Positions 27,679 to 36,127 of a DNA stretch of 64,000 bases are shown piece after piece. Position 1 is the first letter of the stretch; every line of letters begins with the position of its first letter. The stretch comes from Leptospira yanagawae serovar Saopaulo str. Sao Paulo = ATCC 700523 (lineage in GTDB: Bacteria > Spirochaetota > Leptospiria > Leptospirales > Leptospiraceae), in contig NZ_AOGX02000008.1 of NCBI RefSeq assembly GCF_000332475.2, positions 62,001 through 126,000 of the forward strand, written 5' to 3'. The notes beneath the pieces were generated by a model. The model searched no databases. It had not been told where the DNA came from and was given only the letters and a program-made list of their open reading frames with translations. The translations under genes and the position numbers were made by a program.

Positions 27679-28241
27679 ATGACTCTCTTCAATTTTTAGG
27701 ATTAACTTCTGGATTTACTGAAGCGGAACTTAGAGATTCCTATCATAGATTAGCAAAAAAATACCATCCCGATACTGGTGAATACACAAGTGATGTGATG
27801 TTTGTCGAATTGAACAAACATTATGAATTTTTAAAAGAATACCTTCTCATCCACCCAGAAGAGTCTGAATTTGATCCAAGTTTTGGACAGGTCCAACCAG
27901 ATCACCAAGGCAAATCAGAAAACAAATCACAAACGGAAGGACAAACCACCAGTCAAACGGAGTCTGGGAAAACCAAACCATCCAAAGATCCCATCTTCCA
28001 AGAATACAAAATGGCAAAAGAGAAGGAAACGGAGGCCATCCTTCGTTATTATGAAAAACGAAACCTTCATCCCATCGAACTTTCCAGTTCTTTGAATAAG
28101 GAACTAGTCCAATTGCAAAGAGACTTAGAACCAGTTTTGCAAGTGTATTTGAATATTACGAAAGACCATCCAACGAGTTTGTGGGCAGCAGATGCCAAGT
28201 CTTCCTTAGAGCGATTGCGAGTTTGGTGGAAGGAAACATAA
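27657..28241 (+). CDS. J-domain protein
   Basis: Residues 8-62 form a DnaJ J domain: LQFLGLTSGFTEAELRDSYH, and RLAKKYHPDTG with the essential HPD tripeptide. A Gln/Thr/Lys-rich linker follows (about 75-115) and then a helical C-terminus. It lacks the G/F and zinc-finger parts of DnaJ, so it is a type III J protein that would recruit DnaK to a special client. Coupled to the FlgN-like gene, which suggests a link to flagellar assembly. Confidence 0.85.
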   Translation: MDKKLLLNDSLQFLGLTSGFTEAELRDSYHRLAKKYHPDTGEYTSDVMFVELNKHYEFLKEYLLIHPEESEFDPSFGQVQPDHQGKSENKSQTEGQTTSQTESGKTKPSKDPIFQEYKMAKEKETEAILRYYEKRNLHPIELSSSLNKELVQLQRDLEPVLQVYLNITKDHPTSLWAADAKSSLERLRVWWKET

Positions 28242-28246
28242 AAAAA

Positions 28247-28270
28247 GAGCTGGATTAACTCCAGCTCCTT
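28247..28270 (+). terminator. intrinsic terminator of the fliS run
   Basis: GAGCTGGA (28247-28254) pairs perfectly with TCCAGCTC (28260-28267) around TTAAC, just after the J-domain stop codon, followed by CTTTCT. An A-tract on the other side could allow use from the minus strand. Confidence 0.75.
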
Positions 28271-28278
28271 TCTAAACA

Positions 28279-28339
28279 AAAATGAAAAGGATCCCATTCT
28301 CCCTTCGGCAGTTGATTGGACCGAAGGGTAGGACGGGAT
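28279..28339 (-). terminator. long hairpin terminator of the TRAP operon
   Basis: CCCTTCGG (28301-28308) pairs with CCGAAGGG (28321-28328), and outer arms ATCCC/GGGAT extend the stem. On the minus strand it is followed by CCTTTTCATTTTT, right after the dctM stop codon. Confidence 0.65.
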
Positions 28340-28361
28340 TTTGGTTCCCTTACAAATTTTG

Positions 28362-29663
28362 TTATGGGTTCGGTGTTACTGCATCTCCGCCTACAAGGCC
28401 TAATGAAATTTCAGGGATCCAACTGATAAGGATAAGCCCAATGAGGAAAAGTCCTACGATGGGAGCTACCGATTGGATTACCTTACCTAACGGTTGTTTG
28501 AAGATCCCTGATGCCACAAATAGGTTTACCCCAACCGGAGGTGTGAGGTAACCAATCTCTAAGTTGACAATCATGATGATTCCAAAATGCACTGGATTGA
28601 TTCCATAATTGATCGCCATCGGAGCAAGTAGTGGTGCCAGAACTAAAATCGCACTCATGATATCCATAAACATCCCTACAATGAGTAATAGGATATTCAC
28701 ACCAATGAGGAAAGTGACAGGGCTGGAAATAAGCTCAGACATCTTTGCCACAAGGTTTTGAGGGATTTCGTTTTCGATCATAAACTTATTCAAACTCACC
28801 GCAAGGATTAGGATGAGAAATAAGATTCCAAGCATCTCAGCACTTTCCGCCATGATCTTTGGTATTTTAGGAAAACTTAATTCTTTGTGGATGAATACCT
28901 CAACGAGGATGGCATAAAAAACTGCAATCGCTGCTGATTCTGTTGCTGTGAAAAATCCCGAGTATATCCCACCCAAAATCACGACAGGCATCAGGAGGGC
29001 AAGAACCCCTTCCTTCCAAGCAATACGAATTTCTGCCCAGTCCCATTTTCCACGACCAACATTACCTGCGCGGAACACAGAATAAATCATCAGAAGTGAC
29101 ATGAGTAAAATCCCAGGCCCGATCCCTGCTATGAAAAGATCAGTCACAGATACTCCGACCATGATCGCATACACAATCATTGGGATACTAGGAGGGATGA
29201 TGATCCCAAGGGTTCCTCCGGAAGCAAGTAAACCCATTGAAAATTGAGTTGGGTAACCTGCTTTTGTGAGAGAAGGGTACATAAGTCCACCAATCGCAAT
29301 CAGTGTGACCGGTGAAGATCCAGAGATGGCTGCAAAGATCCCACAAGAGAAAACGCCAGCAATGGCTAGACCTGCAGGGATTGGAGCTGTCATCGCTTGA
29401 GCGATACGGATCAGCCTTCTTGCAATGCTACCATGGGTCATCAAATTCCCTGCGATGATGAAAAGTGGAATCGCAAGTAGGATTTCCTTATCACCTGCAA
29501 AAAACAAATCTCCCACAATGCTATTCAGTTCATGAAAGGACTCAAGTGGTGGATCTGGTAAAAAGTAATAACAATACACAGTGATGGCACCCATAAGCAC
29601 AATCAAAGGTTGTCTAAGTAAAATTAACGCGAGTAAGAGTAGAAGAATTCCCCAAGAACCCAT
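28362..29663 (-). CDS. dctM: TRAP transporter large permease DctM
   Basis: The 433-residue protein has about 12 membrane segments and the DctM landmarks FIIAGNLMTHGSIARRLI, FAAISGSSPVTLIAIG, GGTLGIIIPPSIPMIVY and EIGYLTPPVGVNLFVASG. It is the translocation subunit, using a sodium or proton gradient. Overlaps dctQ by 1 nt. The terminator at 28279-28339 closes the operon. Confidence 0.95.
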   Translation of the reverse strand: MGSWGILLLLLALILLRQPLIVLMGAITVYCYYFLPDPPLESFHELNSIVGDLFFAGDKEILLAIPLFIIAGNLMTHGSIARRLIRIAQAMTAPIPAGLAIAGVFSCGIFAAISGSSPVTLIAIGGLMYPSLTKAGYPTQFSMGLLASGGTLGIIIPPSIPMIVYAIMVGVSVTDLFIAGIGPGILLMSLLMIYSVFRAGNVGRGKWDWAEIRIAWKEGVLALLMPVVILGGIYSGFFTATESAAIAVFYAILVEVFIHKELSFPKIPKIMAESAEMLGILFLILILAVSLNKFMIENEIPQNLVAKMSELISSPVTFLIGVNILLLIVGMFMDIMSAILVLAPLLAPMAINYGINPVHFGIIMIVNLEIGYLTPPVGVNLFVASGIFKQPLGKVIQSVAPIVGLFLIGLILISWIPEISLGLVGGDAVTPNP

Positions 29664-30358
29664 TAGCGATTCCCTCCTGAATTCGATTCGGAAAGTTCTT
29701 TTTCCGCAAGTTCCAAGGCTTCCGTCGCCTCATTGATGTCAGATGGGATGAGTGCTGGAAAAATTCCATAACACAAATGTCTGAATCCCATAGAAATAAA
29801 AATATAAGGGAAAATCAATTGGACTTTCCATAAGTGGATCTCTGTTACAGGATTCACTTCATCCAAACTAATACTTTCTAAAACATAAATGACTGATAAG
29901 TAAGCCAAAAATAAAAAGAAAATCGCAATCACCCATTGTTCGATGATTTTTACATAATGTAATACTGCTTTAGGTAAAACTTTATCAGCAATTTCTGGTC
30001 GTAGGTGAGAACCTTTGGCACTCGCAAGTGCAGAACCAAACAAACCACCCCATAACATAAAATAAAGGGACAATTTTTGTGCCCAAATGATCCCACCAAG
30101 GCCAAGCCACTCTAAAAAAGAAGAGGTTCCACCATGAATGGATTCTGCGATGTAGATACTCCAATCCCCAATGAAGCCAGCGACTCCAGTATTTGGATAG
30201 GCTTCCGAGATTTCTAATGTCCAACTTAAAACTTTATCGATGACCTCTCTTTTGGAAACGTCAGCAATCATGAGAAGAGTGAGCAGAAGGAAACAAATTC
30301 CTCCTGCCCATTTCTCGCCGAAACTCAAAGTATTTAGAATTCGTTCGACGAATTTCAT
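29663..30358 (-). CDS. dctQ: TRAP transporter small permease DctQ
   Basis: 231 residues, with membrane segments near 18-38, 84-110, 130-160 and 178-200; LYFMLWGGLFGSALASAKGS is the DctQ hallmark (WLG/AA-x-H region). It is longer than the usual 160-180 residues because of an extra stretch between the first two segments. It forms the membrane unit together with DctM. Located between dctP and dctM. Confidence 0.88.
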   Translation of the reverse strand: MKFVERILNTLSFGEKWAGGICFLLLTLLMIADVSKREVIDKVLSWTLEISEAYPNTGVAGFIGDWSIYIAESIHGGTSSFLEWLGLGGIIWAQKLSLYFMLWGGLFGSALASAKGSHLRPEIADKVLPKAVLHYVKIIEQWVIAIFFLFLAYLSVIYVLESISLDEVNPVTEIHLWKVQLIFPYIFISMGFRHLCYGIFPALIPSDINEATEALELAEKELSESNSGGNR

Positions 30359-30379
30359 TTATCTGTATCCTACCTTACT

Positions 30380-31387
30380 CTAACCGCCACAAGCTGCTTT
30401 TGCTTTTTGGATTTTATCGTAAATCTGTTTTGATTGACCACCAATTTTTCCAACAACTTGAGTTGCAACGGCATTTCCCGCTGCTTTGAACCCTGCAAGG
30501 TCAGATGCCGAAGGTTCATACACTTGTACATCTGCTTTTTTCAGAGTCGCAATCATGTTCTTTTCGATGGAACGAACCGCTTGTCTAGCACCTGGAGCAA
30601 GTTTATTCCCTTCGCCCATAAGTGTTTTCTTTTGTTCGTCGTTTAATGTGTCCCAATACTTTTTAGAGTAAAGGATGGCAGCAGGTTGGTAGATGTGGCG
30701 GGTCAAAGTAAAATACTTAATCGCTGTTTGCCACTCTGCCGCTAGAGTGAAGAGCGGAGTGTTATCAAATCCTTCTACCACGCCCGTTTGTAAAGAAGGT
30801 AATACTTCTGGAATGGCAATGGGAATTCCACTCACTCCTAATTGTTTCCAATAGGCAATGTGAACAGGGGACTCTTGGATTCTGATTTTAATTCCTTTCA
30901 AATCTTCAGGTTTTTTAACAGGAGCTGACTTCGTTCCAATGGATCGATAACCGTTTTCTGCCCAAGTTACAAAAATGAGACCTTTTGATTCAAAAAGTTT
31001 TCTAAAATCTTCTAATAAATGTTCGTCGAGAACACAGTCTGCCTGTGCATAAGAATTGAAGAGATATGGAATCTCAAGAACGTTCAATTCTTTTACAGTG
31101 TTTGCAAGTGCCCCGGCTGTAAGACCTGCACCTTGTAGTTTTCCTCGAATGACTTGTTGGAGGATTTCGTTTTCTCCACCCATTTGTCCACCAGGATAAA
31201 TTTTGAATTTGATTTGTCCTTGGGACTCACTTTCGATTTTCTTTTTGATTTTTGCTAACTCGTTTGCCCAAGGTGAACCTTCGGGAGCTACGGTAGCTAG
31301 TTTAACAGTTGTTTGGGCAAAAAGACCCCCACTGATCGTGAGGGTGATACTTACACAAACTAAATATTTTAGCTGTTTTAAAAACAT
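30380..31387 (-). CDS. dctP: TRAP transporter substrate-binding protein DctP
   Basis: A 335-residue periplasmic binding protein. The signal peptide ends SGGLFAQ. Family motifs follow: KLATVAPEGSPWANELAKIK, IYPGGQMGGENEILQQVIRG, GYRSIGTKSAPVKKPEDLKG and GIPIAIPEVLPSLQTGVVEG. The conserved arginine in KGIKIRIQESP is the residue that usually clamps a carboxylate in TRAP receptors. The ligand may be a carboxylate or, as proposed for the treponemal TatT systems, a hydrophobic compound. Confidence 0.95.
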   Translation of the reverse strand: MFLKQLKYLVCVSITLTISGGLFAQTTVKLATVAPEGSPWANELAKIKKKIESESQGQIKFKIYPGGQMGGENEILQQVIRGKLQGAGLTAGALANTVKELNVLEIPYLFNSYAQADCVLDEHLLEDFRKLFESKGLIFVTWAENGYRSIGTKSAPVKKPEDLKGIKIRIQESPVHIAYWKQLGVSGIPIAIPEVLPSLQTGVVEGFDNTPLFTLAAEWQTAIKYFTLTRHIYQPAAILYSKKYWDTLNDEQKKTLMGEGNKLAPGARQAVRSIEKNMIATLKKADVQVYEPSASDLAGFKAAGNAVATQVVGKIGGQSKQIYDKIQKAKAACGG

Positions 31388-31407
31388 CTAGTTCTCCTAG
31401 TGATGGT

Positions 31408-32310
31408 TTATAGTTCGTCGAGAAGTTTTTTCGCTTTTCGTTGTTCTACGATTTGGTCTGCTTCAATTTCAGGTAAAGAAGCTGGTTTTCCTTTGAGAAC
31501 AAATTCCAATTGTTTTTTGAATTTGTCTTCGTTTCCTTTTAAGCGGCTTTCTGCATAAAGGACTCGAACTGCAAAATAGTTAGGGTGTTTTGCAATGGCT
31601 TCTTCAAAGTATTTGTCGGCCAATTTTTTATCACCTGTTGGAGAGAGAGCATTACTTGCTGCATCATAACGTAATGTTGCTGCATAGAAATATTCTTTGC
31701 CCATTGCCTTTTCGATTTCTTTGACGCGATTGATCATCGCAGAGAATTTAGAACGGTTTGATAATAGAGTTGTGAATCCAACCAATCGAGACCATTTTCC
31801 AAGAGATGCATATCTCCAATACAATGCGTCGATATCTTCAGGTCCTAAAACATCGAGAGACTTCTCAATTTCTAAACCGTCTTTTACCACTTTGTCTCTA
31901 AATTTAGGATTCATTGCGAGAGCTGCTTCACACCAGTTTACAGCCGCATCATAAAATTGAATGGATTCTTCTTTTACTTTTGCATCTTCATCAGCATCAC
32001 CAGTGAGTTTTAACCAGAGGTGTCCATCACCCATTAGATAATTTCCACGGCATAACATCACTTTTACGTCAGTGTACTGAGGGTTTTCGATTGCAAATTT
32101 TTCTAAACTAACAAGTGCTTGGCGAAGGTCTTGTTCGTTGTGTCTGTTTTTCCAAAGTTTTTCAATTTCAGCAGGAAGTTTCGCAGGCGTCGCCGATCGC
32201 GTTACGTCCGATGCAGAGATTTTCACTTGTCTTGATTTTCCACAAGCAACCACAGAAACGAGCACTAGTGTTGCGAGTGCGATTTTTGACCAATTTTTTG
32301 TTTGGTTCAT
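31408..32310 (-). CDS. TatT-type TRAP-associated lipoprotein
   Basis: The ATG at 32310 has a strong GGAGG site. The signal MNQTKNWSKIALATLVLVSV ends at the lipobox VSVVAC. The mature protein is helical, with repeats like YFYAATLRYDAASNALSPTG and YFEEAIAKHPNYFAVRVLYA that fit the tetratricopeptide-like TatT (TPAT) family. Known members, such as the Treponema pallidum protein, form trimers with the TRAP binding protein. First gene of the TRAP operon here; dctP follows after 20 bp. Confidence 0.85.
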   Translation of the reverse strand: MNQTKNWSKIALATLVLVSVVACGKSRQVKISASDVTRSATPAKLPAEIEKLWKNRHNEQDLRQALVSLEKFAIENPQYTDVKVMLCRGNYLMGDGHLWLKLTGDADEDAKVKEESIQFYDAAVNWCEAALAMNPKFRDKVVKDGLEIEKSLDVLGPEDIDALYWRYASLGKWSRLVGFTTLLSNRSKFSAMINRVKEIEKAMGKEYFYAATLRYDAASNALSPTGDKKLADKYFEEAIAKHPNYFAVRVLYAESRLKGNEDKFKKQLEFVLKGKPASLPEIEADQIVEQRKAKKLLDEL

Positions 32311-32433
32311 TTTTTCATCATCCTCCAAAAATGTTTGGGATTTCTCCCTTTCTATTTGTAGCATCTAAAGGAAGTTTTGGGGCAAAATTTTAGAGAAATT
32401 CTAAAAAAAGCACAAAGAAATCCCATGATTCCG

Positions 32434-32463
32434 GAAAAAAATACACGCATTTGACTTAAATGC
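32434..32463 (-). terminator. terminator of the DedA/lipoprotein pair
   Basis: On the minus strand, GCATTT-AAGTC-AAATGC is followed by GTGTATTTTTTT, beginning 15 bp after the stop codon of the lipoprotein gene at 32478. Confidence 0.6.
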
Positions 32464-32477
32464 AAGAAAGTTTTATT

Positions 32478-32963
32478 TTATGGGACAATAAGCGTGTTAG
32501 AAGGTGGGGATACTCGGTAGGAACTCGTGCTATTGGCTAAATCCACCGCAAGCCCCAAAGTGCGAAAGGAAATATGGTTTCCAGGGGTCAATGTGGCAAA
32601 AATCCGACAGGAAACGCCTGCCGTGTTGGCATTTGAAGAAGGATCCACCTCGAAGGTGTATTCTATGGGTTGGACAATGGCGGTTTGGGCAAGGAGGCAT
32701 TGGGCACCCTGGTTCAAATCGTTTGGATTCTGGGCCAGAGCTTCGCTTGGGGCCTCATAAAGCCTGTATCCTTGGAAAATCAACTCAGGATTTTGGGCCC
32801 TCACTTTGATGGTGAAGTTCGCATTTCCGTTATTTGTGATGGAAATGAGGGTGGGAGGGGCCTGCACCGAGGAAGTTGTGGAATAATTGGTACAGGTTCC
32901 AAAAAACAATACGATCCAAAAAAAAACAGAAAACCGGTAAAAAGGAAAGGTATGTCTGATCAT
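32478..32963 (-). CDS. hypothetical lipoprotein coupled to dedA
   Basis: The ATG at 32963 overlaps the stop codon of the DedA gene (ATGA). The signal MIRHTFPFYRFSVFFWIVLF ends with FGTC, giving a lipobox cysteine. The mature part of about 135 residues starts with a Thr/Ser linker. It then resembles a beta-sandwich: PPTLISITNNGNANFTIKVR. No known domain. Membrane location fits its coupling to a membrane protein, but joint function is a guess. Confidence 0.7.
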   Translation of the reverse strand: MIRHTFPFYRFSVFFWIVLFFGTCTNYSTTSSVQAPPTLISITNNGNANFTIKVRAQNPELIFQGYRLYEAPSEALAQNPNDLNQGAQCLLAQTAIVQPIEYTFEVDPSSNANTAGVSCRIFATLTPGNHISFRTLGLAVDLANSTSSYRVSPPSNTLIVP

Positions 32964-33580
32964 GTTTGATTTTGTCCTTCGCGGCGTTTTTTCCTCCAAA
33001 AGAAGAATCCGAACAGTAAAAGTAGAAGGGCCACGAGCACTAAAATGATGGTTTGCCCACTGCGAACCCAGGTCATGAGTTCATCAAAGTTATGGGCAAA
33101 ATAATACCCTAAATAGACCCAGATGGGAACGGAAATCAGGGCGGCAAATCCATCGGTAAGGAGGAATAAAAGAAAACTAATTTGTTTAGAAGTTCCTGCG
33201 GTAAAAAAGATGGGCATCCGCAGTCCCGGCATAAAACGGCCTACAAATACAACCCAACGTCCATACTTTTTAAATTGTTCTCGGACTTTATCGAAACGTT
33301 CTGGATGGAGGACGGTGCGAAGGACTGGTAGTGTCAATGCCCTTTCTCCGTAATAACTCCCAAGCCAAAATACAAAACTATCACCAATCAAAACTCCTGC
33401 CATACCAACAAAGAACATGACATGAACATTGGCATACCCAAGCCCAGAGATGACTCCACCTGCTGTGAGAGAAATGTCTTCTGGAACGGGAAGCCCAAAC
33501 CCACAGAGGATCAGAATTCCGAAAACGGCAAAATAACCGTATTGCATAAAAAGGGAAACTAAGGTTTGTAGAAAGTCCAT
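32960..33580 (-). CDS. DedA-family membrane protein
   Basis: 206 residues, five to six hydrophobic segments. Conserved DedA motifs are FGLPVPEDISLTAGG, the GDSFVFWLGSYYGERAL region, and FVGRFMPGLRMPIFFTAG with the buried arginines typical of the family. DedA proteins help recycle undecaprenyl phosphate or phospholipids and keep the proton gradient. A short basic tail (WRKKRREGQNQT) follows the last helix. Divergent from dgt. Confidence 0.92.
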   Translation of the reverse strand: MDFLQTLVSLFMQYGYFAVFGILILCGFGLPVPEDISLTAGGVISGLGYANVHVMFFVGMAGVLIGDSFVFWLGSYYGERALTLPVLRTVLHPERFDKVREQFKKYGRWVVFVGRFMPGLRMPIFFTAGTSKQISFLLFLLTDGFAALISVPIWVYLGYYFAHNFDELMTWVRSGQTIILVLVALLLLLFGFFFWRKKRREGQNQT

Positions 33581-33629
33581 GAGGGATTTATACTGATTTT
33601 ATGGTTTCGTCGAAAAAGGAAAGAGATTT

Positions 33630-34799
33630 ATGAAGAAAGGGAGAAATGAACTCCTAGCGGATGAAGAAAAAATCCTTGCTTCCTATGCAGTGAGTAGCCG
33701 GAATTCAGGCGCTCGTGCGTATAACGAACCGGAACATCCTTACCGGTTACCATTCCAAAGAGACAAAGACCGTATCATTCACTCTCACGCGTTCAAACGA
33801 TTGGAATACAAAACCCAGGTGTTTGTGTATTCGGAAGGGGACCATTTTCGAAATCGGCTTACCCATACCTTGGAAGTAGCTGGGATTTCCAAAACCATTT
33901 CAAAAGTGTTAGGCCTCAACGAAGACCTAAGTGAAACCATCGCACTTGCACATGATCTGGGACATTCCCCATTTGGTCATGCAGGCCAAGAAGCCCTTGC
34001 GGAACTCATGAAAGACAAGGGAGGGTTTGAGCACAATAAACAATCGCTGAGAGTGGTACAAAAATTGGAGCGTCGGTATCCTGATTTTCCTGGATTGAAC
34101 TTATGTGAAGAAACGTTACTTGGGATCATGAAACATGGGGGAGGATACGAATCAACCCATCTACTCGAAATTAGACGAAGTTATGGGCCATCTCTTGAGG
34201 CACTTGTTGTGGATGTGTCGGATGAAATCACCTATAGTGCTCACGACATAGAAGATGGATTGGAGAGTGGACTTCTCATGTTAGATGATGTGAAACATCT
34301 CTCGATTTGGAAACGAATTGAAGATAGTTTGCCGAACTCAGAAAAAAAATCAGATTTAAATTCCCACTCAATTTCGAGGTCCATTGGAAGGGTGTTACTC
34401 AATTTAATGGTTTCGGATTTGGTTGATACCATCGATCTTAGCTTATCAAAACACAAAATTGTATCTAGAGAATCAATTGCAAATGCTTACCAAAATAAAA
34501 TTAAGTTAGTTCATTTTTCAGAGGAATTTCAAAACGAGTTTTCTGAATTAAAACAATATTTATTCCAAAATTTATACAGGCATCCGGAAGTTTCGAGAAT
34601 GAGTGAAAGAGGAAAGGAAACAATTTATTTACTCTTCAAACATTTTGAATCCCATCCCGAGTCTATTCCTGAATCGTATCGGAAGAGGGAAGAAGAAGAT
34701 GGGCGTATGAGAATCATTTGTGATTACATTGCAGGAATGACGGATCGGTATGCGATCGAAAAATTAAAACGTGAGGGGATCTTGTGGTTTCCGTATTGA
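33630..34799 (+). CDS. dgt: deoxyguanosine triphosphate triphosphohydrolase (dGTPase)
   Basis: Splits dNTPs, classically dGTP, into deoxynucleoside and triphosphate. The HD-domain metal ligands are visible: H79 in RNRLTHTLEV and H108-D109 in AHDLGHSPFGHAG, with a later Asp in DEITYSAHDIEDG. Length 389 residues, like the shorter (Thermus-type) dGTPases that need nucleotide activation. Good start at 33630. Confidence 0.93.
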   Translation: MKKGRNELLADEEKILASYAVSSRNSGARAYNEPEHPYRLPFQRDKDRIIHSHAFKRLEYKTQVFVYSEGDHFRNRLTHTLEVAGISKTISKVLGLNEDLSETIALAHDLGHSPFGHAGQEALAELMKDKGGFEHNKQSLRVVQKLERRYPDFPGLNLCEETLLGIMKHGGGYESTHLLEIRRSYGPSLEALVVDVSDEITYSAHDIEDGLESGLLMLDDVKHLSIWKRIEDSLPNSEKKSDLNSHSISRSIGRVLLNLMVSDLVDTIDLSLSKHKIVSRESIANAYQNKIKLVHFSEEFQNEFSELKQYLFQNLYRHPEVSRMSERGKETIYLLFKHFESHPESIPESYRKREEEDGRMRIICDYIAGMTDRYAIEKLKREGILWFPY

Positions 34800-34870
34800 G
34801 TTTTTTCAGATTACTTTTGGAATGTAAATTTAAAATAAACAAAGAAATAGAGTATTGAAAGATCGAGGTT

Positions 34871-35482
34871 ATGATGTACGAACTTTATTCCCATCCCAAT
34901 TCAACATATAGCAAACGTGTTCATATTTATTTAAAGTTTCGAAATTTGGAATATGAAACGATCCATGTTGCGCTCGACAAATTGGAAAACCGAAAAAAAC
35001 CATTTTTAGCGATCAATCCTTACGGAAAGGTTCCTGTCTTAAAAGATGGAGAATTTCTCTTGGCTGAATCATCGGCAATCATTCGTTATTTGGAAGAAAA
35101 ACATCAATTTCCAAATCCATTGTTTCCAGAAGAACTCCAAAAAAAAGCAATTTTAAACCAAATGATCAATCAATGTGAATCTGAGTTTTGTTTTCCAGGC
35201 AGTGTCATTTACTTTGCTAAAAAATTTGTTCCAGAAGAAAATTGGGAAACCAAACGAATGAAGGATTCTTCCAAACGCATTGGAAGGCACTTTGATATTA
35301 TCGAAACCATTTTAGCGAAAGAAAATTATTTGTTCGGAAACCAATTTGGTATATTGGAAATTTTATACGCACCCTTCATTGAAAACGTGGCAATGATGGA
35401 AACAAAAATTCCAAAACCCATGGAAGATTGGATCATAAGGGTGTTAGACGAACCAACAGTGAAACAAGTTTTAAAACCGTAA
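34871..35482 (+). CDS. glutathione S-transferase-like protein
   Basis: The thioredoxin-fold N-terminus (about 1-78) reads YELYSHPNSTYSKRVHIYLK, with NPYGKVPVLKDGEFLLAESS and AIIRYLEEKH, the GST G-site pattern. A helical C-terminal half follows. A serine near position 9-12 could activate glutathione. Two tandem ATGs (34871, 34874) are possible starts; the GAGG site fits the second better. The substrate is unknown. Confidence 0.88.
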   Translation: MMYELYSHPNSTYSKRVHIYLKFRNLEYETIHVALDKLENRKKPFLAINPYGKVPVLKDGEFLLAESSAIIRYLEEKHQFPNPLFPEELQKKAILNQMINQCESEFCFPGSVIYFAKKFVPEENWETKRMKDSSKRIGRHFDIIETILAKENYLFGNQFGILEILYAPFIENVAMMETKIPKPMEDWIIRVLDEPTVKQVLKP

Positions 35483-35503
35483 TCTAAGTTTGGAAAACAA
35501 TTC

Positions 35504-36127
35504 CTAAACTTGGTGTGCGAGAAACGATTTCTGTAATTGATTTGATGCCTCTCGCCAATTGGTTTGCCATTCCATTGATCCATTTGGTCCTACCACATTG
35601 GTGATCACTAAATACGCAGTGACCGGGATTTGGAATCGTTCTGCCACTTTTGTAAGCCCAAACAATTCCAAATTTTCCACCTGGAAATGTTCCCAAACAT
35701 TTTGAAATCCTTCACTAAACGTTTGCAAGGTGATGGTCGCCGGGGCGTTACAATTGGTTTTTGGAAAGTAAGGATCGGATTTCAGAAAGTGGAAGGGTGG
35801 GTTTGTTGGGAGTTGTTTTCCAAGACCAAACAAATCGCTGATTTCTTTGCAATGCACTTCTTTTGGGGAAACGATGGTTCCGATTGGGAAAGGGGACCAA
35901 GGATACACCCCACAAGATCCTAAAAACACAATTTGTTTCACATCTGGATTTTGGAAAAGATAGTTGGATACTTGTATGGCTTGCTCTAAATTCCCAATTC
36001 CCATAGGTTCCAAATGTGGGAATTTTGATTCCTTTCGAAGCAGGTCAATTTCTCCTTCGAAAGCGGATGTAATCAGTGTTTGTTTGTGAAAAAACTTAAA
36101 CAAGACCTTCTGTTTCCGGATACCCAA
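35504..36127 (-). CDS. nucleoside phosphorylase-superfamily protein
   Basis: 207 residues with LITSAFEGEIDLLRKES at the start. IVFLGSCGVYPWSPFPIGTI and VSPKEVHCKEI are the region that binds phosphate or base in PNP/MTAN enzymes. ENLELFGLTKVAERFQIP contains the Glu/Asn ligand region for ribose. MTA/SAH nucleosidase and futalosine hydrolase are both possible. The end contains GPNGSMEWQTNWREASNQL, like the C-terminus of that family. The start overlaps the end of argC by 32 nt, so the two are coupled. Confidence 0.7.
   Translation of the reverse strand: MGIRKQKVLFKFFHKQTLITSAFEGEIDLLRKESKFPHLEPMGIGNLEQAIQVSNYLFQNPDVKQIVFLGSCGVYPWSPFPIGTIVSPKEVHCKEISDLFGLGKQLPTNPPFHFLKSDPYFPKTNCNAPATITLQTFSEGFQNVWEHFQVENLELFGLTKVAERFQIPVTAYLVITNVVGPNGSMEWQTNWREASNQLQKSFLAHQV

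Noticed and set aside
32115..32393. 92-codon plus-strand frame antisense to the TatT gene
   Set aside because: It mirrors a well-supported gene with signal peptide and strong ribosome site.
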